Source: Sideroxydans sp. (GTDB taxonomy: Bacteria > Pseudomonadota > Gammaproteobacteria > Burkholderiales > Gallionellaceae). From it: a stretch of DNA of 34,558 nt. Both the position numbers and the translations under genes were made by a program. The stretch covers positions 1-34,558 of the forward strand of contig DAIDAJ010000068.1 of NCBI GenBank assembly GCA_027310665.1. The letters are read 5' to 3'. This document shows positions 1 to 8,929 of this stretch, piece after piece; position 1 is the stretch's first letter; each line of letters begins with the position of its first letter. The notes under the pieces are model-generated. The model did not search any database. It was not told where the DNA came from and saw only the letters and a program-made list of their open reading frames with translations.

Positions 1-137
1 ATTACATCTTCACGGTCTATGCTCTCAAGGTCGCCAAGCTGGACGTACCAGAGGATGCCAGTCCCGCGCTGATCGGTTTCATGCTGCATGCGAACAGGAT
101 AGGGCTCGCCAAACTGACGGCGACGTATTCTCGATAG
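1..137 (+). CDS. PEBP / YbhB-YbcL-like protein, C-terminal end only
   Basis: The frame that starts at base 3 is open from the window edge to a TAG at 135-137 and gives about 44 residues. The fragment reads YIFTVYAL, then KLDVP, then a GFMLHAN segment and a terminal TATYSR. This matches my recollection of the C-terminus of Raf-kinase-inhibitor-like proteins (phosphatidylethanolamine-binding family, YbhB/YbcL type), which usually end in a T-A-T-Y-x-R motif. The biochemical role of bacterial members is poorly defined. The start and most of the protein lie outside the window. A strong terminator follows 25 bases downstream, so this is the last gene of its transcript. Confidence 0.75.
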   Translation, partial: YIFTVYALKVAKLDVPEDASPALIGFMLHANRIGLAKLTATYSR

Positions 138-162
138 CATTCCTCCCACAATCGCAATCAAG

Positions 163-192
163 ACAGGGCATCTCCGGATGCCCTGTTTTTTT
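163..192 (+). terminator. Rho-independent terminator after the PEBP-like gene
   Basis: A perfect 10-bp stem (ACAGGGCATC at 163-172 paired with GATGCCCTGT at 177-186) encloses a TCCG loop and runs into seven T residues (186-192). It ends the transcript of the partial gene at the left edge. The rest of the gap to base 431 holds no ORF I trust and no convincing promoter. Confidence 0.9.
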
Positions 193-431
193 GCATCGAA
201 TTTTCCACAAACCGCTTCGCGCTCAACCTGGCTGACCGTGAAAGCTGCCCCGGATATTTTCTGCGTCAACGGAGCCGGATCAGGCATGAAGTCTGGTGCA
301 TGCGTTCACGGCGTGCACTGTTATTGGGCAGGCAAATCTGAATGACGCTGGTAAATATCGGTTAACGCTGGCAGACATCGTGGCCCAAAGCTTGCTTTTA
401 ACAACATGTCCTCATTCATGGTTAATGCATC

Positions 432-2591
432 ATGTTGAAAAGCGAACACATGGAATTGTCTTCCTCCGAGAAACGCTGGTTGCCGTGGTTTGGCAAGACC
501 GGAAAACTCTCGATGCGCTGGGCGACGCTGATCAATCGCCGGCGTTATCCGATCCTGGAGCAGACTTTCGAAGGGATCGCGGCGACGCGCATCCAGACAC
601 TGACTGGCTGGGCGAACCACCAATGGGTACTACTGGAAGGCATGGCTGCCGAAGTGATTCGCGAGTTACCGGAGCCGACCGTTACCTTGATGAAGAACCT
701 GGTTGCGCGGTCTCCGGACTTCTCCGAGATCTTCGTCATCGATAACGACGGCCGGGTGATGGCATCCAGCTATCCTGCGCGAGTCGGTGCATCCTTTCAA
801 TTTCCCAACGTACTGCAGACCGCAAAAGCGCAGCGCTTCCTGCATGGACCTTATATCGACCAGGCTACCCAGTCCATCGGGCCTTCCAGCTCGAAATTCC
901 ACGATGCAGTGACGCTGATGTTCTATCTTCCGCTCCAGAGCGAAGGCAAGGATATCGGCTGCCTGTGCGGGCGGGTGCCGAACGATGTGCTGGGAGATCT
1001 GATCCAACGCGAGGCTGGCCACATCTTCGTCGACTCCGGGGACAATTACCTGTTCATGGTGAAGTCGGTTTTCGACCCCGCTGTCCGGCCGGGAACCGCA
1101 CTTTCGCGCTCGCGATTCGAGGATGATACTTTCAGCCTCGGAGAAAACCTCAAGCAGGGCGTACATACCGATTTTGGTGTCGTCAAGATCAGGAGTCACA
1201 CCGAGTTCGAACTGGTCTTCAACGACCCGGCGACCGGGAAATTGCACCCTGGAGTCCGGGAAACCATCGCGCGTGGATCAAACCTGTTCGTGAAGTACCC
1301 CGGCTATTCGGACTACCGGCACATTCCCGTCATCGGCAAGGGTGTCACTTTCCAGATGCCGGGCTCCCCCGATACCTGGGGCATGATGTGCGAAGCGGAT
1401 CTTGAGGAGGCGAATCGCTTCCGTTCCGTCAATTTCCTCATGATGAGCACCAATTTGTCGCTGGTTTTCACCACCTGGCTGCTCACGTTCGTGGTCGGCC
1501 GGATGCTGGAACTTGATATGGTGTGGACAGCGCTGCTCAACCTTTCTTTGTTGGGGATCGGTGTCCTGCTGTTCTACCGGTTCGGGCTCAAACCGATGAC
1601 CGAACGCCTGCGCCTGATGGCCCGCATGATCCGGGTCCTGGCCGAAGGCGGCGGGAATCTCTCGCAACGCCTGGAGCGCAATCAGGCGACGATCGATGAA
1701 CCGGCGATCATGTCGCAATGGATCAACAGTTTCATCGATACGCTCGACGGCACCGTCAGCCGGGTCATCCATGCCACCGGAGAGATGGACCAGAACCACG
1801 AGAGCATGATGAGCCGCAATCAGGAGGCAACCGTGGCCGCCCATCAGGTTCTGGCAGCGATACAGGAGATCCTGATGTCGTTGCGGCGGCAAATGGACGA
1901 CATCGATACGGCGATGCAAACCACCGCCGAGATACGTGCGGCCATGCAACTTGCCGTTGACAATGCCCGGCAGCAATTCGGCCTGGTGCAGCAGCGGACA
2001 CAGGGCATACGCACCTCTATCGAGCAATCTTCGCAAACCATCAAGCGCCTCAGCAGCAGTACCGAGGAGATCGGGAAGATCGTCATGGTGATCAACGCCA
2101 TCGCCGATCAGACCAACTTGCTGGCCTTGAATGCGGCGATCGAAGCCGCCCGTGCCGGGGAAGCGGGGCGCGGATTTTCCGTCGTCGCCGACGAGGTGCG
2201 CAAACTGGCTGAACGGACCACCGCCGCGACCAAGGAGATCGGGCACATGATAGGTACCGTGCAAAGCCAGGCCCGTGACGCCGTGCACATCATGGAAAAT
2301 GGTTCTGTCGGGATGGAAGAGGGATTGCGCCTCGCGGAAGCGGCTGCGTCCGATAACACCGGCATGACCGACATCGTGGAACGCATGTTCAGTCTGATCC
2401 AGAGTATTGCCGACAGCTCCCATCGCTACGGTAACGACGTGCAGGGGGTCGCCGAAGTCACCGAGTCGATGCGCGGTGCGCTGGATCAGCTGAATTTCAG
2501 CGTTGCCAGGGCAAGGCAGACGTCTTTGAGGCTTCAGCACCTGTCGAGTCAGTTCCAGGTAACGCAGTTGCAAGCGCGTCCTGCCGTTTGA
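432..2591 (+). CDS. Methyl-accepting chemotaxis protein with an N-terminal sensor and a central membrane hairpin
   Basis: This is a chemoreceptor of 719 residues. The C-terminal half carries the signalling domain, including the hairpin tip at about residues 556-600 ([20 protein letters not shown] followed by [18 protein letters not shown]), which contacts CheA and CheW. Two hydrophobic segments lie close together at about 337-358 and 364-386, followed by a HAMP-like stretch ([23 protein letters not shown]). The roughly 330 residues before them form the sensor region, in which [16 protein letters not shown] resembles a Cache or PAS-like core. I see no N-terminal transmembrane helix or signal peptide, so the sensor is predicted to be cytoplasmic, as in Aer. 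The start is uncertain: neither the ATG at 432 nor the one at 450 has a clear ribosome-binding site. The stop overlaps the TTG start of the next gene by 3 bases, implying coupled translation with a cyclic-di-GMP enzyme. Confidence 0.9.
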   Translation: MLKSEHMELSSSEKRWLPWFGKTGKLSMRWATLINRRRYPILEQTFEGIAATRIQTLTGWANHQWVLLEGMAAEVIRELPEPTVTLMKNLVARSPDFSEIFVIDNDGRVMASSYPARVGASFQFPNVLQTAKAQRFLHGPYIDQATQSIGPSSSKFHDAVTLMFYLPLQSEGKDIGCLCGRVPNDVLGDLIQREAGHIFVDSGDNYLFMVKSVFDPAVRPGTALSRSRFEDDTFSLGENLKQGVHTDFGVVKIRSHTEFELVFNDPATGKLHPGVRETIARGSNLFVKYPGYSDYRHIPVIGKGVTFQMPGSPDTWGMMCEADLEEANRFRSVNFLMMSTNLSLVFTTWLLTFVVGRMLELDMVWTALLNLSLLGIGVLLFYRFGLKPMTERLRLMARMIRVLAEGGGNLSQRLERNQATIDEPAIMSQWINSFIDTLDGTVSRVIHATGEMDQNHESMMSRNQEATVAAHQVLAAIQEILMSLRRQMDDIDTAMQTTAEIRAAMQLAVDNARQQFGLVQQRTQGIRTSIEQSSQTIKRLSSSTEEIGKIVMVINAIADQTNLLALNAAIEAARAGEAGRGFSVVADEVRKLAERTTAATKEIGHMIGTVQSQARDAVHIMENGSVGMEEGLRLAEAAASDNTGMTDIVERMFSLIQSIADSSHRYGNDVQGVAEVTESMRGALDQLNFSVARARQTSLRLQHLSSQFQVTQLQARPAV

Positions 2592-4771
2592 AACGCGAAC
2601 TTTTGTCGATGCTGTCCACATTGAGCACTGGATTGAGTGTTTCCGCGAGCGCGCCAACAAACATGTACATCAATCCCAGCCTTCAGGCCAAGCTCGAAGA
2701 CAGCGAGCGCATGCTCAAGGCCCTCCTCAACAATCTGGATGGCATGGTGTATTGCTGTCTCTATGATGCCAAGTGGACTATGGTGTTTGTCGGGAATGGC
2801 TGCAAGCAATTGACCGGATACGACGCGCAATCATTAGTATCGAATCAGGACATCTCCTTTGAAGCAATCACGTTTCCGGAGGACCGGAAAAGGGTGCGCA
2901 AGGTGATCGGGGACGCGATCTCTACCGGTCGGCATTTCTCCGTCGAGTATCGCATCGTTCATGCCGATGGCGGGATCAGATGGGTACTGGAGCGCGGCTG
3001 CCCACTCTATAACGACGCAGGCGAAGTCGAGGCGATCGAAGGTTTCACGCAGGACATCACCCAGCGCCGGGAGAGCGAAATCGCGGCGCGGGAAGCCGAG
3101 GAGCGCTATCGCTCCATCTTTGAAAACGCACTTGAGGGCATTTACCAGACTTCGCCGGACGGGCACTACCTCAATTTCAATCCCGCCCTGGCCAGGATCT
3201 ACGGTTACGACTCGGCTGTCGACCTGGTTCTCGGCATCACCGATATCAGGAAGCAGTTGTACGTGGACCCCTTCAAGCGCGACGAATTCGTCAGGCTGAT
3301 GACGGCCCACGGCCAGGTCAAGAATTTTGAAGCTCTGGTCCACCGCAAGAACGGCGATGTCATCTGGATCTCGGAGAATGCGCGTGAAGTAAAAGACCGG
3401 GATGGCAAGCTGATGTTCTACGAAGGTACGGTTGAGGACATCACCGATCGCAAGAACTACGAGCAGCAGATCGAATACCAGGCGACCCATGACGCCCTGA
3501 CCGGGCTGCCGAATCGGACGCTGCTCGCGGATCGTCTGCAGCAGTATATCGGCATGGCGGAACGCTATTCCAGCAAGGTAGCGGTCGCCTTCATCGATCT
3601 GGACCAATTCAAACTGATCAACGACAGTATGGGACACCACGCCGGGGATGAATTGCTCAAGATCATGGCAGCTCGCCTCTCCGAATGTGTGCGCGATTCC
3701 GATACGGTGGTTCGTTTGGGTGGCGATGAGTTTGTACTGTTGCTGACCGGCCTGCACAAGATCGAGGATGTCTCGGAGGGCATGCAGCGGGTTCTGGCGT
3801 CGGTAGCCGACCCCTGCCTGATCGAGGGCCGGGAATTTGTCGTTTCCTGCAGCATCGGCATCAGCATCTATCCCGACGATGCGCGGGATACCACGACCCT
3901 GCTCAAATATGCCGATTCGGCCATGTATAAATCAAAGCAGTCCGGCCGAAACACTTTCCAGTTCTATACCGACGAACTCAACCAACGGCTGATGGAACGT
4001 CTGGACATGGAATATCGCCTGCGCCAGGCATTGGAAAACGACGAGTTCCTTCTTCATTACCAGCCCAAGCTTGCCTTTGCCAATGGCGAGGTCTGCGGTG
4101 CCGAGGCGCTGATACGTTGGCAACCTGCCGGCGAGAGCATGGTCTCTCCGGCGAGTTTCATTCCGGTTGCCGAAGAGACGGGGCTGATCGAAGAGATCGG
4201 GCAGTGGGTCTTACGTACGGCCTGCAGCCGGGCCGTGGAGTTGAACGCGCGGTTGGGCCGGGAACTGCCGGTCGCCGTTAATGTATCGCCGCGCCAATTC
4301 CGCCATTCCGGCCTGGTCGGCATGGTCCGTTCCGTACTGAAAGACAGCGGCCTCAATCCTGCCTGCCTGGAACTGGAGATCACCGAAAGCAGCCTGGTGC
4401 ATGACACGGGCAGCTTTATCAAGACCCTGCATGAACTGAAGGCACTGGGCGTCAAGCTGGCGATCGACGATTTCGGCACCGGCTACTCCAGCATGGCGTA
4501 CCTGAAGGATTTTCCGGTCGACCGGCTCAAGATCGATCAGGTGTTCGTGAGCCGCCTGGAGGCGGAGCCCAGCAACATCGCCATCCTCAAGGCGATCGTC
4601 GCGCTCGGGCACAGCCTGGGCATGAAGGTCATCGCCGAAGGTGTGGAAACAGCCTATCAACAGGCATTCCTTCTCGGCATCGGGTGCGACGAGCTGCAGG
4701 GATATTTCTTCAGCAAACCGCTTTCCACCGAAGCATTCGAGACTTTCCTGGTCGCCGGGCCGTCCCGGTAA
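2588..4771 (+). CDS. PAS-PAS-GGDEF-EAL cyclic-di-GMP synthase/phosphodiesterase
   Basis: The product has 727 residues. Two PAS domains with PAC-type ends lie at about 40-155 and 170-290. A GGDEF domain follows (about 297-460) with an intact GGDEF motif at 378-382 and an RDSD inhibitory I-site five residues before it. The EAL domain (about 478-722) has EAL at 506-508 and the loop [16 protein letters not shown]. Both active sites look intact, so the protein may make and degrade cyclic-di-GMP; in many such hybrids only one activity dominates. No transmembrane segment is visible, so it is probably cytosolic and senses a signal through PAS. The TTG start overlaps the chemoreceptor stop. ATG codons at 2609 and 2663 are alternatives, and none of the three has a clear ribosome-binding site. 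It likely acts with the upstream receptor to link chemotaxis and the motile/sessile switch, which is inference from coupling. Confidence 0.93.
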   Translation: MKRELLSMLSTLSTGLSVSASAPTNMYINPSLQAKLEDSERMLKALLNNLDGMVYCCLYDAKWTMVFVGNGCKQLTGYDAQSLVSNQDISFEAITFPEDRKRVRKVIGDAISTGRHFSVEYRIVHADGGIRWVLERGCPLYNDAGEVEAIEGFTQDITQRRESEIAAREAEERYRSIFENALEGIYQTSPDGHYLNFNPALARIYGYDSAVDLVLGITDIRKQLYVDPFKRDEFVRLMTAHGQVKNFEALVHRKNGDVIWISENAREVKDRDGKLMFYEGTVEDITDRKNYEQQIEYQATHDALTGLPNRTLLADRLQQYIGMAERYSSKVAVAFIDLDQFKLINDSMGHHAGDELLKIMAARLSECVRDSDTVVRLGGDEFVLLLTGLHKIEDVSEGMQRVLASVADPCLIEGREFVVSCSIGISIYPDDARDTTTLLKYADSAMYKSKQSGRNTFQFYTDELNQRLMERLDMEYRLRQALENDEFLLHYQPKLAFANGEVCGAEALIRWQPAGESMVSPASFIPVAEETGLIEEIGQWVLRTACSRAVELNARLGRELPVAVNVSPRQFRHSGLVGMVRSVLKDSGLNPACLELEITESSLVHDTGSFIKTLHELKALGVKLAIDDFGTGYSSMAYLKDFPVDRLKIDQVFVSRLEAEPSNIAILKAIVALGHSLGMKVIAEGVETAYQQAFLLGIGCDELQGYFFSKPLSTEAFETFLVAGPSR

Positions 4772-5047
4772 TCAACGCAAGGTCTTCACGTACTTTATTT
4801 CCGGTTCCATCGTCACAGGTGCCGTCTGCCGTTCAACACGCTGCAGGAGGGGATGTACTTCTTCGATGCGGTCGGCCAGCTTGTTCATTTCATCTGACTG
4901 GGCGTTGCGCGCCAACCTGATGACTTCCCCCGCATAAACGGCATCTGCACAGAACCATTCCACGTCGACGATGCGATTGATCTCGCGCCGCAGCAGGACG
5001 TGCAACCGGCCCGCCAACGAAAATACGATTTCCACATTCCCGTACAT
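4772..5047 (-). CDS. Small conserved-looking hypothetical protein (91 aa)
   Basis: I do not recognise this protein. It has 91 residues, is soluble by inspection, has one Cys, and is rich in charged residues in its second half (a probable helix around SDEMNKLADRIEEVHPLLQRVERQ). The start is well supported by GAGGAAAG placed 5 bases before the ATG. The gene lies downstream of a P-II gene on the same strand with a 93-base gap that contains a hairpin, so it may be co-transcribed with that nitrogen regulator. It abuts the convergent GGDEF-EAL gene with no spare bases (stops at 4771 and 4772). The function is unknown. Confidence 0.65.
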   Translation of the reverse strand: MYGNVEIVFSLAGRLHVLLRREINRIVDVEWFCADAVYAGEVIRLARNAQSDEMNKLADRIEEVHPLLQRVERQTAPVTMEPEIKYVKTLR

Positions 5048-5080
5048 TGACTTTCCTCGCTATCTATTCCGGCAGTTATT

Positions 5081-5112
5081 CAAGGTTGAGTTGCCAATCG
5101 GGCTCAGCCTTG
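5081..5112 (-). other. Intergenic stem-loop between the solitary P-II gene and the 91-aa ORF
   Basis: CAAGGTTGAG (5081-5090) pairs with CTCAGCCTTG (5103-5112) as a 10-bp stem with one G-T pair and a 12-base loop. On the minus strand it is not followed by a T tract, so it is more likely a processing or attenuation element than a simple terminator. It would set how much read-through from glnK reaches the downstream small gene. Confidence 0.35.
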
Positions 5113-5140
5113 GCTGGCATGGGCGTGCCCTGCGAACGTG

Positions 5141-5479
5141 TCACAGTGCATCCGGGCCGGTCTCTCCGGTACGGATACGCACGGCCTGTTCGAGTGCGGG
5201 GACGAATATCTTGCCGTCACCGATCTTGCCCGTCTTGGCCGCCTTCCTGATGGCTTCTGTCACTCTTTCCTGCTGGTCATCATGGACCGCCACTTCGAGT
5301 TTGATCTTGGGCACGAAGTCCAGAATATATTCCGCCCCCCGGTGCAGCTCGGTGTGGCCTTTTTGCCGGCCGTGCCCCTTGATCTCGGTGACGGTGACGC
5401 CTTGCACGTCGATAATGGACAAGGCATCGCGTACTGCGTCAAGTTTGTATGGCTTGATGATTGCGGTGACAATCTTCAT
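5141..5479 (-). CDS. glnK: P-II family nitrogen regulator (solitary copy)
   Basis: This is a 112-residue P-II trimer subunit, full length for the family. It binds ATP/ADP and 2-oxoglutarate and reports nitrogen status to partners such as AmtB, GlnE or NtrB. The T-loop reads [17 protein letters not shown], with the uridylylation site Tyr51 kept but position 46 His instead of the usual Tyr. The C-terminal [12 protein letters not shown] signature is present. The ATG has GGGAG a few bases upstream. It has its own sigma-54-like promoter at 5527-5542, so it behaves like a nitrogen-starvation-induced glnK type rather than a constitutive glnB. That assignment is inference, and the glnB name cannot be excluded. 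It lies downstream of amtB but is separated from it by the amtB terminator. Confidence 0.93.
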   Translation of the reverse strand: MKIVTAIIKPYKLDAVRDALSIIDVQGVTVTEIKGHGRQKGHTELHRGAEYILDFVPKIKLEVAVHDDQQERVTEAIRKAAKTGKIGDGKIFVPALEQAVRIRTGETGPDAL

Positions 5480-5526
5480 ATCTGCTCCCGTGCCTGGTCC
5501 GAATGAAAGTATTCATTTCAACAGTT

Positions 5527-5542
5527 AGCAGATACTGTGCCA
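5527..5542 (-). promoter_or_regulatory. Sigma-54 (RpoN) promoter of the solitary P-II gene
   Basis: On the minus strand this reads TGGCAC-AGTAT-CTGCT, matching the -24/-12 consensus TGGCAC-N5-TTGCW with one change. The predicted start is near 5517, giving a leader of about 38 bases before the ATG at 5479. The same motif with the same internal ACAG occurs ahead of the other nitrogen operon (8536-8551), which strengthens both calls. Confidence 0.75.
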
Positions 5543-5638
5543 GCGTATAGGTTGCCCACCGATATCGGGTGCGCTGGATGTTTCGCAAAAATTTCGAACG
5601 GCTCCCGCACCGGTCTCAGGCGCAGTTACCACTACATC

Positions 5639-5653
5639 GCACCTCTGCAGTGC
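5639..5653 (-). promoter_or_regulatory. Candidate NtrC binding site upstream of the solitary P-II gene
   Basis: GCAC-CTCTGCA-GTGC fits the NtrC dyad GCAC-N7-GTGC exactly. It lies about 100 bases upstream of the sigma-54-like promoter, a normal enhancer distance. Only one site is visible here, whereas the neighbouring operon has a cluster. Confidence 0.5.
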
Positions 5654-5721
5654 ATATGGTTCTGCCATACCCGGCCCGGATGTTTTCCCTTGCTTGTGCA
5701 AGATCGGGATGCGTAAGCGAT

Positions 5722-5750
5722 AAAAAAAGGGCATCCGAAGATGCCCTTTT
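5722..5750 (-). terminator. Rho-independent terminator of the amtB operon
   Basis: Read on the minus strand, AAAAGGGCATC and GATGCCCTTTT form an 11-bp stem around a stable TTCG tetraloop, followed by further T residues (5722-5728 on the plus strand are all A). It begins about 20 bases after the amtB stop and separates amtB from the next P-II gene. Confidence 0.93.
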
Positions 5751-5770
5751 CGTTCTACTACCAGGAAAGC

Positions 5771-7279
5771 TTAGAGGTTGTAGGAATTCTCGCCGTGATC
5801 GGCCAGATCCAGACCTTCTTCCTGTGCCTCGTCGCTCGCGCGGATACCGATCGTGTGCTTCAGGATCAGCAGGATCACGAAGGCAACGAAAGCGGACCAG
5901 GCCAGCGAAGTACCGACGGCCCACAGTTGCGAAACGAACTGTGCAGAGGCATCGAAATCACCGACCTTGTTGGCTACATAATCGTATACGCCAGTACCGC
6001 CGAGCGCCGGATTGACGAATATGCCGGTGCCGAGGGCGCCGATGATACCGCCGACGCAGTGCACGCCGAATGCCTCGAGCGCATCGTCATACTTCAATTT
6101 CGCCTTGAGTAACGTTACCGCGAAGAAGCAGATCACCGCAGCTGCCACACAGATGATCATCGCGCCGCCCACACCGACGTAGCCTGCAGCCGGTGTGATC
6201 GCTACCAGACCGGCAACGATACCGGAACAGATGCCCAGCAAGCTTGGTTTGCCCTTGACGATCCACTCAACGGCCGTCCAGGTCACACCTGCAACCGCGG
6301 TTCCAAACAGCGTGTTGAAGAAGGCCAGGCCAGCAGCACCGGTGGCTTCCAATGCGGAGCCCGCATTGAAACCGAACCAGCCCATCCACAGCAGACCGGT
6401 ACCAATCGCGGTCATCATCAGGCTGTGAGGTGCCATTGGAACCTTGCCGTAGCCTTTACGTGGTCCGAGCATCAGAGCCGCAACCAGCGCTGCGATACCG
6501 GCGTTGATGTGCACCACGGTGCCGCCTGCAAAGTCGATCGCACCCTTCTGGAACAGGAATCCGGCGTGGCTATTGGCGATGTCGCCAGCCTTGGCGCTGG
6601 TGTACGCATCGGGACCATCCCAGTACCAGACCATGTGAGCGATCGGCAGGTAGGAGAAGGTGAACCACAGCACGCTGAATATCATCATGGCCGAGAACTT
6701 GAAACGTTCCGCAAAACCGCCGCAGATCAGTGCAACCGTGATCGCCGCAAAAGTCAGCTGGAACATGGCGTAGACGAAGTCCGGAATGTACTGGCCTTTG
6801 CTGAACGTCGCTGCCACCGCCGTGGTCGGATCGTCGCCGGACATGAAGAACTTGTCGAGCGAACCGATGAACGGAGCCAGCGAGCTGCCATCATGGCCGG
6901 CAGTAAATGCACCGCTGTAACCGTAGACTACCCAAAGCACCGAGATCACGCAGAAGATCGCGAAGCTTTGCATTACGGTGGACAGCGCGTTCTTCCTGCG
7001 CACCATACCGGAGTAGAACAATGCCAGTCCGGGTACGGTCATCAGGAGCACGAACGCCGTGGAGGTCATCATCCAGGCGACGTCGCCCTTGTTGCAGTCA
7101 AAGCCCTTGTCACCGCATTTGGGAGTGGGAGCCGCCGCATCGGCTGCAGGTGCTGCGGCCGGGGCTGCAGCAGTAGCCGTTGCCGCAGCGGATGCCGGGG
7201 CAGCCTCGTCGGCATAGGCCGCGCCTGTCAGGCCGCACAGCATGGCCAGCAAGGCGAAAAGCGCAAATAGTTTTTTCAT
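5771..7279 (-). CDS. amtB: AmtB-type ammonium channel with a periplasmic Ala/Pro-rich N-terminal extension
   Basis: This is an inner-membrane ammonium transporter of 502 residues. A signal peptide (MKKLFALFALLAMLCGLTGA, cut near AYA-DE) is followed by a low-complexity Ala/Pro segment at about 25-53 and a CGDKGFDC cysteine pair (55 and 62), then the Amt core. The pore twin histidines are visible as GGTVVHINA (His257) and FGVHCVGG (His407), and WFGFNAGS (301-308) and HMVW (215-218) match the gate and recruitment regions. The C-terminal tail (ASDEAQEEGLDLADHGE) is the usual P-II-sensitive segment. It follows glnK with AAGGAG overlapping the glnK stop, so the two are co-translated as in most bacteria. 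GlnK is expected to block the channel when nitrogen is ample. The Ala/Pro spacer is longer than in E. coli AmtB. Confidence 0.97.
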   Translation of the reverse strand: MKKLFALFALLAMLCGLTGAAYADEAAPASAAATATAAAPAAAPAADAAAPTPKCGDKGFDCNKGDVAWMMTSTAFVLLMTVPGLALFYSGMVRRKNALSTVMQSFAIFCVISVLWVVYGYSGAFTAGHDGSSLAPFIGSLDKFFMSGDDPTTAVAATFSKGQYIPDFVYAMFQLTFAAITVALICGGFAERFKFSAMMIFSVLWFTFSYLPIAHMVWYWDGPDAYTSAKAGDIANSHAGFLFQKGAIDFAGGTVVHINAGIAALVAALMLGPRKGYGKVPMAPHSLMMTAIGTGLLWMGWFGFNAGSALEATGAAGLAFFNTLFGTAVAGVTWTAVEWIVKGKPSLLGICSGIVAGLVAITPAAGYVGVGGAMIICVAAAVICFFAVTLLKAKLKYDDALEAFGVHCVGGIIGALGTGIFVNPALGGTGVYDYVANKVGDFDASAQFVSQLWAVGTSLAWSAFVAFVILLILKHTIGIRASDEAQEEGLDLADHGENSYNL

Positions 7280-7290
7280 CTCATCGCTCC

Positions 7291-7677
<387 letters not shown>

Positions 7678-7693
7678 CTACCTACTTACTAAA

Positions 7694-8479
7694 TTAGAAC
7701 GTGCGGCTAAGGGCCACAACTGCGACGCCTTTACCCAACTTGTTGGTCGTTCCATAAACCGTGCTGTTATAGAACGCGGTAGCATTTGTATTGCTGTAGG
7801 TCAGGCTAGCCGCATAACCATTCGTCAAATCTTTGGAAACACTGATGTTGTAGTCAGAGTATGTAGGTGAACCAGCAGCAATGGCAGCGTTGTACTTGGC
7901 AGAAGACCCCGAATAGCTTTGCTTGCCATAGTGAGCACCTAGAGTGTAAGTCGTATCCGGGATTGGGTAACTTGCGGTAAGATCGATATAGTTGGTTCCA
8001 CTCGCATCCGGCACACCGAAAGTATCACCCAGGCTGTAAGAGTACTTTACGTAAAAATACGAGTAGCTGACTTTTCCGTATATCTCGTTGGTATCACCCT
8101 TGGTTGCACCTGGTGCGTAGGTTCCTGGATAGTTATAGCGCAGGAAGCCTACGTCATATCCGACTGCACCAGCTGTACCTCTGTATCCGCCGTACGTGTC
8201 AAGTTCCAAACCTGCATTGGCGGCAGCTCCACCGTCACTCAACCAGCTGATGCTTGAACCCCATGTACCGATATACAGGCCATTGGCATTTGCATAGTCA
8301 AAACCGCCCTGGATGGCCGGCTTGCCACCAGTTTGCGAAATACCGCGATACAGGTAGTTGGTCGTCAGAGCCACGTTGGTAGAAAATGGCGACGCCGGTG
8401 CCGCTGGAGCGTCATCAGCCATTGCGCTCGCAGAGAAAGCAGAGACCAAGGCAGCAACTAGCAGTTTATTCTTAAGCAT
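7694..8479 (-). CDS. TorF-family (gcw_chp type) putative outer-membrane porin
   Basis: The product has 261 residues. It starts with a clear signal peptide (MLKNKLLVAALVSAFSASAMA, then DDAPAAPASPF) and continues as an alternating aromatic beta-barrel ending in a terminal Phe (LSRTF), as expected for outer-membrane insertion. The segment FSTNVALTTNYLYRGISQT is typical of the family I know as gcw_chp/TorF-like porins. I chose the ATG at 8479, with AAAGGAAA upstream, over one at 8524 because the latter coincides with the predicted transcription start. Being first in the transcript with glnK and amtB, it is a plausible pore for ammonium or another nitrogen source; no substrate is established. Base composition is somewhat lower in G+C than the neighbours, common for barrel genes. 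Confidence 0.85.
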   Translation of the reverse strand: MLKNKLLVAALVSAFSASAMADDAPAAPASPFSTNVALTTNYLYRGISQTGGKPAIQGGFDYANANGLYIGTWGSSISWLSDGGAAANAGLELDTYGGYRGTAGAVGYDVGFLRYNYPGTYAPGATKGDTNEIYGKVSYSYFYVKYSYSLGDTFGVPDASGTNYIDLTASYPIPDTTYTLGAHYGKQSYSGSSAKYNAAIAAGSPTYSDYNISVSKDLTNGYAASLTYSNTNATAFYNSTVYGTTNKLGKGVAVVALSRTF

Positions 8480-8535
8480 GGTGTTTCCTTTCGTTATGTA
8501 ATTAGGTGGGATGAAAGTATCCACGCCTACCTCTC

Positions 8536-8551
8536 AGCAGAAACTGTGCCA
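8536..8551 (-). promoter_or_regulatory. Sigma-54 (RpoN) promoter of the porin-glnK-amtB operon
   Basis: The minus strand reads TGGCAC-AGTTT-CTGCT, a near-consensus -24/-12 element. The predicted start is near 8526, leaving about 47 bases of leader before the porin ATG at 8479. Confidence 0.8.
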
Positions 8552-8615
8552 ACCACGAAATACCGCGCCAATACTCGGTTTGTGACAGGATCATAATTGT
8601 TTTGGAAAGTGCGGC

Positions 8616-8661
8616 GCACCAAGTCCATGCACGAAAACAGTGCGGCGCACTCAGGCGGTGC
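8616..8661 (-). promoter_or_regulatory. Cluster of NtrC-like enhancer sites
   Basis: Two exact GCAC-N7-GTGC dyads occur at 8629-8643 (GCAC-GAAAACA-GTGC) and 8647-8661 (GCAC-TCAGGCG-GTGC). A third copy at 8616-8630 matches in 7 of 8 defined positions. They lie about 75-125 bases upstream of the sigma-54 promoter, on the correct side to act as an enhancer for cooperative NtrC binding. The same region is the upstream region of ubiK on the other strand. Confidence 0.7.
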
Positions 8662-8710
8662 GCCAACTATTTGCTACACTAGCGCCCTATTCCATTTAGG
8701 GTTAATCGTT

Positions 8711-8923
8711 ATGCTGAACGCCAAATTTTTCGAAGAGATGTCCTCCAAATTGAGCGAAGCCGTTGCCAACAGCCCCGCCAAGGATTTCGAGAAGAATGCC
8801 AGGGCTATGCTGGCTCAAGGATTCGCCAAGCTCGATCTGGTCACGCGCGAGGAATATGAAGTGCTGGCGCAACGCCTGGAGAAACTCGAAGCGCGTCTTG
8901 CCGCGCTCGAAGAAAAAAAATAA
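8711..8923 (+). CDS. ubiK: UbiK (YqiC) ubiquinone-biosynthesis accessory factor
   Basis: A 70-residue protein of the membrane fusogenic (BMFP) family: a helical N-terminal half (FFEEMSSKLSEAVANSPAKDFEKN) and a C-terminal coiled coil (EEYEVLAQRLEKLEARLAALEEKK). UbiK is known to bind UbiJ and lipids and to support aerobic ubiquinone synthesis. I chose the ATG at 8711, 114 bases inside a longer open frame, because similarity begins there and AGGG lies upstream. It is followed after 6 bases by yifB, an arrangement common in proteobacteria. Confidence 0.9.
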   Translation: MLNAKFFEEMSSKLSEAVANSPAKDFEKNARAMLAQGFAKLDLVTREEYEVLAQRLEKLEARLAALEEKK

Positions 8924-8929
8924 TCTGCC

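Noticed and set aside
8480-8524. Earlier start for the outer-membrane barrel gene at 8524
   Set aside because: It would begin at about the predicted sigma-54 start site and put 15 residues before a standard signal peptide; the ATG at 8479 has a good ribosome-binding site.
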